Assembly: GCA_937873345.1 (NCBI GenBank)
Contig: CALMRL010000272.1
Coordinates: 1-5,379 of the forward strand
Reading direction: 5' to 3'
DNA from: an uncultured Beijerinckiaceae bacterium
GTDB lineage: Bacteria; Pseudomonadota; Alphaproteobacteria; Rhizobiales; Beijerinckiaceae
Length of the DNA: 5,379 bases
Under the pieces are notes generated by a model. It saw only the letters and a program-made list of their open reading frames with translations, did not search any database and was not told where the DNA came from. Within the stretch, counting starts at the first letter, position 1. The number at the start of each line of letters is the position of its first letter. Of this stretch, positions 1 through 4,689 are shown in pieces. Both the position numbers and the translations under genes were made by a program.

Positions 1-1
1 G

Positions 2-190
2 CGCGGGATGGTGGGCGGCGACCTGCGGCGCCTGATCCCGCTGTCCGCCGGTCTGAGCGCGACGTTCCTCGTCTGGGTGGACGTGGCCGCGCGCAGCCTC
101 TTCGCGCCGCGCGAAATCCCGCTCGGGATCGTAACCGCTCTGATCGGAGGGGCCTTCTTCCTGTGGCTGATGCGTCGCGGCGAGGCTTGA
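2..190 (+). CDS. FecCD/BtuC-type ABC transporter permease, C-terminal end only
   Basis: This is the last 62 codons of an integral-membrane permease that starts outside the window. The reading opens R-G-M-V-G-G-D-L-R-R-L-I-P-L-S, matching the 'GxDHRRLLPLSA' stretch near the end of FecCD/BtuC-family permeases. A hydrophobic helix with a D-x-x-A-R segment follows, then a P-x-E-I-P-L-G-I-V-T-A-L-I-G-G motif, then a final hydrophobic helix ending in L-M-R-R-G. The E-(I/L)-P-(L/V)-G-(I/V)-(V/L)-T-A motif is diagnostic of the family, whose members import iron-siderophores, haem or cobalamin with a periplasmic binding protein and a FecE/BtuD-type ATPase. The substrate cannot be told from this fragment. 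Stop is TGA at 188-190. No intact ATPase gene follows, which is unusual for this operon type. Confidence 0.9.
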   Translation, partial: RGMVGGDLRRLIPLSAGLSATFLVWVDVAARSLFAPREIPLGIVTALIGGAFFLWLMRRGEA

Positions 191-619
191 GGCTTCCACC
201 GCGCAGGGGGGTATCAATGGAACTGCAGGCCATGCGATGGTCGTCACGGGGACGAGCTTGGCCTACCGGTGCGGTGAACGATGGCGTTCAAGCATCGCGT
301 GCATCACCCTCAGCGTCCAGGTTGAGTCGGAAGCGGTTTCGCTCGTAATGTTCGGTCCCTGCCCGAAAGGTTCAGGACCAGACAGGCAGGTTTCGGCCAT
401 ACCCGGTCGTCGGTAACGCGCCAACAGCAGCCAATCGACGCTCACCCAACCCACCCCTGCTGTGCAGGGCACCTACTATGCAGCTTGGGCGACAACATCC
501 GCTGCCATGCCTGAGAGCTTTGCACCGGATCGGGCGCGCAACCGGCGGTGGATGAACGACGGGACTCGCGGCCTCGGACATGAAGTAGCATCCGACCGCA
601 TGTGGCCGGATACATATTC
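191..619. other. Gene-poor stretch with a possible ruined ATPase start
   Basis: No convincing intact gene lies in these 429 bases. A run of six G (206-211) sits five bases before ATG 217, a good ribosome-binding site placed 26 bases after the permease stop, which is where a FecE-type ATPase would normally begin. The frame from 217 gives M-E-L-Q-A and then becomes unconvincing. A second frame, from ATG 237 to TAA 414-416, reads S-L-A-Y-R-C-G-E-R, later I-T-L-S-V, then E-A-V-S-L-V-M-F-G-P and G-S-G, in the order expected for the N-terminus and Walker A loop of an ABC ATPase, but with extra residues between the blocks. A short hairpin (455-469, six paired bases around TGT) has no T-run. The remainder up to the IS630 fragment shows nothing I recognise. 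Confidence 0.4.
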
Positions 620-805
620 CTATTGCACTGACTCTGACGGATGGTTCAGGGCGAGCTTTGTCCTGATGGCCTTTGCGGTAGCGGTCCAGATGAAGGGCTT
701 GGGGGTGCGGTTGGTCGCCGCGATGGTGCGGGCGATCGCCTTTTCGAGGTTGTCGACGGAGCGAAAGAGGCCGCGCCTCAAGCTCTGCCGGGTGAGCTTG
801 GAGAA
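620..805 (-). pseudogene. IS630-family transposase, C-terminal fragment
   Basis: Read on the minus strand from 805 to the TAG at 620-622, this gives about 61 codons: F-S-K-L-T-R-Q-S-L-R-R-G-L-F-R-S-V, a helical stretch, T-P-K-P-F-I-W-T-A-T and a basic tail. The 'FSKLTR..LRRGxFRSVxxLexAI' block followed by 'NPKPFxWT' is the characteristic C-terminal end of IS630-family DDE transposases, which make Tc1/mariner-like cut-and-paste insertions at TA. Only the region after the catalytic core remains, so it is inactive. Its upstream edge coincides with the tip of the neighbouring IS481-type inverted repeat, so everything 5' has been lost. A TAA in this frame (809-811) lies inside the IS481 repeat. 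I could not place the IS630 terminal repeat beyond 620. Confidence 0.75.
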
Positions 806-833
806 TGTTTAGTCCTGGCATTTGGTGTTGCGG
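806..833 (+). repeat. IS481 terminal inverted repeat, transposase 3' end
   Basis: This 28-base repeat reads inward from the left tip. It matches the opposite tip (1889-1916, read on the minus strand) at 20 of 28 positions. Conserved blocks are TTAGTCC at the outer end and TGCGG at the inner end, with the main run of mismatches at repeat positions 11-15. On the minus strand it encodes the final transposase residues M-P-G-L-N, so repeat and gene overlap. Confidence 0.8.
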
Positions 834-889
834 CTTGCGCGTGAACCTGCCGGGCTCTTTGGTCCAGGCCCGGCAGATTGCCTCGTAGG

Positions 890-924
890 GCGTCATGCCC
901 TGCAGCGTCATGCCCTGCAGCGTC
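890..924. repeat. 15-bp tandem duplication, in frame
   Basis: A 15-base unit (CGTCATGCCCTGCAG) occurs twice in a row and then partly a third time, giving 35 bases of period 15. In the transposase it doubles five residues, reading L-Q-G-M-T-L-Q-G-M-T where relatives have a single L-x-G-(L/M)-T before P-Y-E. Being a multiple of three, it does not change frame. Confidence 0.85.
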
Positions 925-1168
925 TTGAGCCGACGAGCATAGTTGTCGGCGTCGACGAAGCTCGCCAAGTGTCGGCGCAGCTGGTCGTGGCTGTCATAGT
1001 GGAAGCGCTTCACCGTGGCGTCCTTGATCGTGCCGTTCATCCGCTCGACCTGTCCATTGGCTCGGGGATGCACAGGATGGGGATGCTTGAGCTTGATCAG
1101 CCGGTGCTCGAGGTCGAGCTGCGCGCAGGCGTCGTCGAAGGCATGGACGCGGAACAGTTCGCCGGCCG

Positions 1169-1194
1169 CAAGCGCCTGCTTCAAGCGCCTGCTT
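1169..1194. repeat. 13-bp tandem duplication, frame-breaking
   Basis: The unit CAAGCGCCTGCTT is present twice with no mismatch (1169-1181 and 1182-1194). It shifts the transposase frame by one. Before it the frame reads V-D-D-I-K-Q-A-L-E-A-G; after it another frame continues A-A-G-E-L-F-R-V-H-A-F-D, and removing one copy joins the two. Confidence 0.88.
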
Positions 1195-1675
1195 GATGTC
1201 GTCCACCGTTGAGCCGGGCTCGCGCGGATGAGTGAACGGGACGCGCAAGTCGGTGAGCACGGTGTGGATGCGGTAGGGGACCGCCGCGACCAGCGCCCGC
1301 GAGGCAAGTTGCCGCCGATGCGGGCGGTCGCCTTCTCGTGCAACTCGGCGAAGGCGAACTTGGCGACCCGGTCGACGGCGACGACGAGGTGCAGCTTGCC
1401 CTGAGCGGTTCGGACCTCGGCGATGTCGACATGGACATAACCGAGCGGATGGCTGGCGAAGCGCTTGCTGGCCGGCTTGTCGCCATCCCCCTCCGGCAGC
1501 CGCGACAGGCCGTGGCGTTGCAGAGGGCGATGCAAGGTCGGGCGCGTCAGCTGCGGCAGGCTCGGCTGCAGGGCGGACAGGCAGTCGTCCAGCGGCAGCA
1601 GCGTGTGACGGCGGAAGGCGACGACAACCGCCTCGTCCTCGGCTGACAGCACCGTCGAGATCACCGCCTTCGGCC

Positions 1676-1715
1676 CCGTCGGCTCGTCGTTGACACCGTC
1701 GGCTGGTCGTTGACA
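1676..1715. repeat. 20-bp tandem duplication, frame-breaking
   Basis: Two adjacent 20-base copies (1676-1695 and 1696-1715) differ at one position (C versus G at copy position 10). On the minus strand they read V-N-D-Q-P-T and V-N-D-E-P-T. Removing one copy restores the expected run A-F-V-N-D-(Q/E)-P-T-G-P-K-A of the transposase. Confidence 0.88.
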
Positions 1716-1888
1716 AAGGCGCGCGCCTTCCACTCGGGCCGACCGTCTTCGGATTGACGCTGCAGCGCCGGGCGAGGACCCTCAGGCTCTCTTGACGATG
1801 CTGTCTCGCTCGACGGACCGCCGCTGTCGTCGTGGCGCCGCCGTGCCGAACCTGGCCCATGGAGCATCCTTCCACTCAGGTGAAAAGA

Positions 1889-1916
1889 CCGCACCATCAA
1901 ACCATGGGACTAAGCA
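1889..1916 (-). repeat. IS481 terminal inverted repeat, transposase 5' end
   Basis: This is the partner of the repeat at 806-833, read inward on the minus strand from 1916. It begins TGCTTAGTCCC and ends GGTGCGG. It lies upstream of the transposase start and probably also carries part of its promoter, as is usual for insertion sequences; no promoter boxes were assigned. Confidence 0.8.
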
Positions 1917-1922
1917 TCTAGT
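1917..1922. other. NCTAGN target hexamer flanking the IS481 right end
   Basis: TCTAGT directly abuts the terminal inverted repeat and matches the NCTAGN target consensus described for IS481. A target duplication would require the same hexamer at 800-805, where GGAGAA is found instead. Confidence 0.6.
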
Positions 1923-2107
1923 AGCCGCTGTCAGCGAAGCCATCGCGGCGTGCGAGGGTGACCCGAGCGCAGCCGTGCGCGCTGCTGGTGACGCTCGACG
2001 CGACCGAGCGCGAGGGCGCGGCGCTGCGGGTCGAGGTTGCGAGGATCGAAGCGGCCGTTTTGGACGGCTACGTGCGCGGCAGGCTCCGGCGGCAGGATCG
2101 GTCCTAG
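1923..2107 (+). pseudogene. Small hypothetical gene, 5'-truncated and frameshifted
   Basis: Immediately beyond the IS481 target hexamer one frame reads A-A-V-S-E-A-I-A-A-C-E-G-D-P-S-A-A-V-R (to 1980). After a net one-base shift at about 1981 a second frame reads L-L-V-T-L-D-A-T-E-R-E-G-A-A-L-R-V-E-V-A, then R-I-E-A-A-V-L-D-G-Y-V-R-G-R-L-R-R-Q, to TAG at 2105-2107. Together they resemble, from memory only, small alphaproteobacterial hypothetical proteins of the pattern A-C-x-G-D-x-x-A-A-V-R-A-L-L with a predicted helix and a G-(Y/F)-x-R-G end. No function is known to me. No start codon remains, so the insertion probably removed or displaced the 5' end. It converges on the SOUL-type gene, with 58 bases between them and no clear terminator. 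Confidence 0.4.
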
Positions 2108-2165
2108 CCTCGGCCGCGGGTGGTCGCCGGGCGGGATGAAGAGGCGTGATCGCGAACAGCGCCCC

Positions 2166-2774
2166 TCAAGGCGCCGGGCTATCTCGCTGCGCTTCCGACT
2201 GCAAATCGATGGCGGCCTCGTTGCGACGCAGGAACGGCAGTGCGAAGGGCGGGTCGTAGCCCATGAAGTAAGATGCGCCCTCCGTCTTGCGCCCCGCCGC
2301 GGCGAGGACGCGGCGCAGATCGGCGGCTTTCGCCTCGAAACGTCGCGCGCCGAAGCTGCCGGAGTAGCGCAGCGCCGCCACCATGCGCTCGGGCAGGTGA
2401 ACGAGGCGCACGCGGGCGTCGTCGGGTTTCGGCGGCGGGTCGCCAGCTTTAGCCGGCAGGAAGAAGCGCATCTCCGCGTCGCCCCAGCCCGGCGTCGGCC
2501 TCTCGTCGGCACCGAAGCGCTGTTCGACCGGCGCAGTCATCGTGATCGTCTGCGAGGGCTCGTTGCTGCCGGCGATGTAGGCGAACAGCCGCGAGAAGCC
2601 GTCGCTGCCGCCGCTGGTCTCGACGACCCAGCCCGGCGCGTAGGCGCGTACCTCGACGCCGTCATCGAGCTTGGCGACGACGCGGTAGGGCGCTTCGGCG
2701 GCGAAGGCGCGGATGCCGAACACCGCCGGGACCGATTCGAGGAAGGTCAGTAGGAGGTACAGCATCTTCGTCAT
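2166..2774 (-). CDS. SOUL-family haem-binding-type protein with signal peptide
   Basis: A 202-residue protein. Residues 1-26 form a signal peptide (hydrophobic L-Y-L-L-L-T-F-L, ending A-F-A-A-E-A), so it is probably exported to the periplasm. The rest is one SOUL/HBP domain. Visible family features are Y-R-V-V-A-K-L-D-D-G-V-E-V-R-A-Y-A-P near the start, G-S-N-E-P-S-Q-T-I-T-M-T-A-P-V in the centre, P-x-P-D-D-A-R-V-R-L in the middle strand, R-Y-S-G-S-F and the terminal Y-D-P-P-F-A-L-P-F-L-R-R-N-E. Relatives bind haem or tetrapyrroles in eukaryotes; the bacterial role is not established. ATG 2774 is chosen because it gives a complete signal peptide; a second ATG lies three codons in (2765). No strong ribosome-binding site is seen. 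The gene appears intact, with length normal for exported members. Confidence 0.9.
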   Translation of the reverse strand: MTKMLYLLLTFLESVPAVFGIRAFAAEAPYRVVAKLDDGVEVRAYAPGWVVETSGGSDGFSRLFAYIAGSNEPSQTITMTAPVEQRFGADERPTPGWGDAEMRFFLPAKAGDPPPKPDDARVRLVHLPERMVAALRYSGSFGARRFEAKAADLRRVLAAAGRKTEGASYFMGYDPPFALPFLRRNEAAIDLQSEAQRDSPAP

Positions 2775-2833
2775 CGCTGGAAAAAGCCGCGGAGCGCTGG
2801 CCGTTCCTGCGACTTGTCAGTTAGCAGGATTGC

Positions 2834-3142
2834 TCACCACCGCGACGCCCGTTCCCGCCGGTAGGGCTGTCCGTCGAGGGGATGCTCGTCCGGCACCATG
2901 ATCCAGTTGCGCGCCGCCTCCATCTCATCGGCCTTGTCGCGCGCCGCGCCATAGTCCTACACGTCCACGCCGAGCTTGCCGATGCGTCAATTCTGCCAGC
3001 GGCGGGGACCGGGCAGTTGGTGCAGCTCCACCGTGATGCACGTCGGCGCCACCAAGCGGACAATCTCCAGCGCCAGGGTGCGGAGCATCGACTCGGCGAC
3101 GTACAAGCGATGAACGGGCGCCGGCGCGAATACGACCGGCAC
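2834..3142 (-). pseudogene. Unknown small gene interrupted by two in-frame stops
   Basis: A single minus-strand frame from GTG 3142 to TGA 2834-2836 reads smoothly for 102 codons apart from TGA at 2987-2989 and TAG at 2957-2959. Before the first stop: V-V-F-A-P-A-P-V-H-R-L-Y-V-A-E-S-M-L-R-T, a helical stretch and E-L-H-Q-L-P-G-P-R-R-W-Q-N. Between the stops: R-I-G-K-L-G-V-D-V. After: D-Y-G-A-A-R-D-K-A-D-E-M-E-A-A-R-N-W, then V-P-D-E-H-P-L-D-G-Q-P-Y-R-R. Protein-like composition on both sides suggests one gene, with tryptophan (TGG) the likely ancestral residue at one or both stops, one G-to-A change each. I do not recognise the family. It starts 13 bases after the exported-protein gene upstream, so they may once have been co-transcribed. 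The start is uncertain and no ribosome-binding site is clear. Confidence 0.55.
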
Positions 3143-3155
3143 CCGCGCCAGCGAG

Positions 3156-3398
3156 CTAGTTCTTATCCAGGTGGATGTCCTTCTTGTCTTTGTCGGGAGC
3201 CGTGAAAGAGCCGCCTCCGGCATCTTTCATCGCGCCGACCGTGCCGGGAGAATGCTGCTTGTCCGCGGGCGTCGCGGCTGTGCTGGAGGTCGGCTTCGCG
3301 TCGGACCCATTGACGTTCGCTCGGCCGTCCTCCGCAGCGGCGGCAGAGGTAAGGGTGACAAGGGCGGCGAGTGCGAGAGCCGACGTCATCTTGGACAT
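3156..3398 (-). CDS. Small exported hypothetical protein
   Basis: An 80-residue protein. Residues 1-22 are a standard signal peptide (M-S-K-M-T-S, a hydrophobic A-L-A-A-L-V-T-L core, cleavage after A-A-A-A). The mature part is short, polar and low-complexity, rich in Ala, Thr, Asp, Lys and Gly, with a Q-H-S-P-G-T-V-G-A-M-K block and a basic/acidic end D-K-D-K-K-D-I-H-L-D-K-N. It has no cysteine and no catalytic motif and is probably disordered. From memory, short exported proteins with an 'SPGTxGAM' segment occur in Rhizobiales; function unknown. ATG 3398 is preferred because GGAG precedes it by seven bases; an in-frame TTG at 3410 is less likely. Its upstream region is shared with the divergent gene at 3606. 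Confidence 0.7.
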   Translation of the reverse strand: MSKMTSALALAALVTLTSAAAAEDGRANVNGSDAKPTSSTAATPADKQHSPGTVGAMKDAGGGSFTAPDKDKKDIHLDKN

Positions 3399-3417
3399 GG
3401 TGCGCTCCAATTCAACC

Positions 3418-3440
3418 GCCGGGGCCGTTGCGGCTCCGGC
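3418..3440. promoter_or_regulatory. GC hairpin in the leader of the exported-protein gene
   Basis: Nine-base arms (GCCGGGGCC and GGCTCCGGC, one G-T wobble) enclose a five-base loop. The hairpin ends about 10 bases before the GGAG ribosome-binding site of the minus-strand gene starting at 3398. There is no T-run, so it is not an intrinsic terminator. It could be a leader structure or just GC-rich chance. Confidence 0.3.
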
Positions 3441-3605
3441 CGGGTCAGGTACGAAGCCGCGAAACCGGCCGCGAGTTGCCGACTGTGCCGCGCCGGACAG
3501 CGAGTCGGACGAAACACCGCGGTTGGCGCGGACTGGACGGCCGTGCTCCGCCGCTTCGTTCGCCGGTCGTTGACATGAGCGGCGCCCCGCCCGACGCTGC
3601 CCGCC

Positions 3606-3980
3606 GTGCTTCTGTCTCTCGCCCTGCTACCCGCCATCCTGTTCGCCGAGATCGCGGTGCCGGTCGCCCCGCACTCGCGCGCCGATGCGATCCGCACCCT
3701 GGCGGAGGCGCATGCCGTGGTGCTGGTCGCGATCAAGCGCTGCGATGACCTCTCGGCCAGTGAGGAGATCGACCGCCTCCAAGCGGCGCTTGGCTTGAGC
3801 GACGCGGACACGGCTGATGCCTACTCGTTGCTGGTGCGCTTCGCGGCGGAGATGAACGACGACGCGAACAAGATCGGCTTGAAGGCATGGTGCGACACGA
3901 CCTATGGACACTTCGGGCCGGACGGCACGATGATGAAGGGGTTGCTTAAGCGGTGCGATCCGAAAGCATCGAGCTGCTAA
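3606..3980 (+). CDS. Probable exported four-cysteine hypothetical protein
   Basis: A 124-residue protein. Residues 1-21 are hydrophobic (M-L-L-S-L-A-L-L-P-A-I-L-F-A), consistent with a signal peptide. Residues 26-64 are predicted helical (A-D-A-I-R-T-L-A-E-A-H, then D-R-L-Q-A-A-L-G-L). Cysteines at 46, 96, 117 and 124 could form two disulfides after export. No family is recognised and no enzyme motif seen. The start is uncertain: GTG 3606 is the only standard start before the hydrophobic run, because the frame is closed by TGA at 3576-3578. It has no ribosome-binding site and lacks the usual positive N-terminal residues. Codon use and composition match the GC-rich surroundings. It diverges from the exported-protein gene and converges on the membrane-protein gene 89 bases away. 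Confidence 0.6.
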   Translation: MLLSLALLPAILFAEIAVPVAPHSRADAIRTLAEAHAVVLVAIKRCDDLSASEEIDRLQAALGLSDADTADAYSLLVRFAAEMNDDANKIGLKAWCDTTYGHFGPDGTMMKGLLKRCDPKASSC

Positions 3981-4069
3981 TGGCGATAGTTTCTCTACGG
4001 CTTATGTCGGCGAACGTAGGCTGGCAGATCAAATCTTAAATCTTAGCTGCCCAAACCGAATGGCTGTGC

Positions 4070-4507
4070 TCATTGCGGCACTCTGCCTTCGCTCGCATAT
4101 TCGCTTTGGGCCTGCCCTTCACAGTATCTTATGTGCAGCGCGTCGAGTTGGGTGGTCCATGGATGCGATAACTGTTTAATTATCGAAAAAGCAGCAAACA
4201 GAACAGAAAATAGAGTGATCTTCTTTGCTTGAGAAAGAAGTCCAAACCATCGCAAGAAGCTTGGATGGTTCATAAGCGCCCATGCCAGTGCAGCTACTGT
4301 AAGTACGCAACTAGACAGCAAGACGGTGATGGGGAGAATAGCAAGACCGTCCATTCGATGAGACGGGCATACATATATCAGGTGATAAAATGTATATACG
4401 ATCGTCGCGGGCGGAAGGAGGGATAAGAAATCCAGAAATATGCGAGCGCGCTTTGGCATAGCTGCTATTTTCGCATAATACTCTTCACTGCGATCAATCG
4501 GAGACAT
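4070..4507 (-). CDS. Hypothetical inner-membrane protein, three predicted helices
   Basis: A 145-residue protein with likely membrane segments at residues 23-46 (F-L-D-F-L-S-L-L-P-P-A-T-I-V-Y), 55-79 (L-A-I-L-P-I-T-V-L-L, to A-L-A-W-A-L-M) and 97-113 (I-T-L-F-S-V-L-F-A-A-F-S-I-I). Charged or polar loops separate them, and the soluble tail of about 30 residues contains one cysteine. No family recognised. ATG 4507 is preferred because a GAAGGCGAAG purine-rich stretch lies just upstream; the frame stays open to ATG 4573, which would add 22 residues without obvious membrane character. The surrounding DNA is visibly AT-richer than the rest of the window, with mixed third-position bases, suggesting recent acquisition from a lower-GC source. 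It stands alone, convergent with 3606-3980. Confidence 0.65.
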   Translation of the reverse strand: MSPIDRSEEYYAKIAAMPKRARIFLDFLSLLPPATIVYTFYHLIYVCPSHRMDGLAILPITVLLSSCVLTVAALAWALMNHPSFLRWFGLLSQAKKITLFSVLFAAFSIIKQLSHPWTTQLDALHIRYCEGQAQSEYASEGRVPQ

Positions 4508-4661
4508 AGATGCTTCGCCTTCGTCAGCATAGCTGGCGAATTGGCTTTTCCGCCAAGACGCCGTGAACAACATAGCCTATTGCGCGGGGATAGGCGCCAT
4601 CTGTTATACCATCCGCCAAAGCTTGTCCTTCGCCTGCGTCACCCGCCCGGTCCATCCTCGA

Positions 4662-4680
4662 TAGCACGGGGGCCGTGCTA
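4662..4680. promoter_or_regulatory. Perfect palindrome just upstream of the exported-protein start
   Basis: Eight-base arms (TAGCACGG and CCGTGCTA) pair perfectly around GGG. The palindrome ends nine bases before ATG 4690, next to the CGGGG that would act as ribosome-binding site. It could be an operator for a dimeric repressor or an mRNA hairpin controlling translation. No T-run follows, so it is not a terminator. Confidence 0.5.
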
Positions 4681-4689
4681 ATCGGGGCC

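Larger units (their letters stand above)
807..1860 (-). pseudogene. IS481-family transposase, frameshifted and duplicated
   Basis: The gene starts at ATG 1860 (M-G-Q-V-R-H-G-G-A-T-T-T), preceded by an AAGGA-type ribosome-binding site. The opening is a helix-turn-helix region typical of IS481-family DDE transposases. The protein is recovered only by switching frames four times: at 1736-1740 (five bases after N-P-K-T-V), at the 20-bp duplication (1676-1715), near 1300-1312 after I-G-G-N, and at the 13-bp duplication (1169-1194). Catalytic residues are still visible: Asp in V-D-I-A-E-V (1425-1427), Asp in L-T-D-L-R (1249-1251) and Glu in G-Q-V-E-R-M-N (1044-1046). The usual T-D-N-G has become T-D-L-R, so point mutations have accumulated too. 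The end M-P-G-L-N is reached at 807 with no stop inside the element. Non-functional. Confidence 0.85.
806..1916 (-). mobile_element. IS481-family insertion sequence, both ends present, transposase dead
   Basis: The 1111-base element is bounded by imperfect terminal inverted repeats that begin TGTTTAGTCC (plus strand, 806) and TGCTTAGTCC (minus strand, from 1916). It carries one transposase gene on the minus strand, starting 56 bases inside the right end and running to the left end, the usual IS481 layout. Removing the three tandem duplications (48 bases) leaves about 1.06 kb, in line with the family. The right flank (1917-1922, TCTAGT) fits the NCTAGN target known for IS481, but the left flank (800-805, GGAGAA) does not repeat it, so the element no longer sits in its original left-hand context. 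The ends could in principle still be mobilised by a related transposase supplied elsewhere; that is inference. Confidence 0.85.

Noticed and set aside
455..469. Hairpin CCCTGC-TGT-GCAGGG as a transcription terminator
   Set aside because: The stem is only six bases, there is no T-run, and no gene end lies beside it.
613..630. IS630 right-hand terminal repeat just after the TAG of the fragment
   Set aside because: No partner repeat survives to pair with it and no flanking TA could be chosen with confidence.
372..806. 145-codon minus-strand extension of the transposase frame beyond the IS481 end
   Set aside because: It is readthrough after loss of the stop. It crosses the IS630 fragment in the wrong frame and its composition is not protein-like.
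822..1646. Several plus-strand open frames across the IS481 element
   Set aside because: They are antisense shadows of the transposase gene in GC-rich DNA and show no family features.
2037..2753. Long plus-strand open frame of 238 codons
   Set aside because: It is antisense to the SOUL-family gene, whose protein motifs are clear; the opposite frame is open only because of codon bias.
4031..4044. Two copies of AAATCTT in tandem
   Set aside because: It is a seven-base repeat in AT-rich intergenic DNA, too short to mean much.
4229..4426. Plus-strand 65-codon open frame
   Set aside because: It lies antisense to the membrane-protein gene and has no ribosome-binding site or recognisable features.
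4605..4620. TATAAC on the minus strand as a -10 box for the membrane-protein gene
   Set aside because: No matching -35 box at 16-18 bases was found; a single hexamer is not enough.
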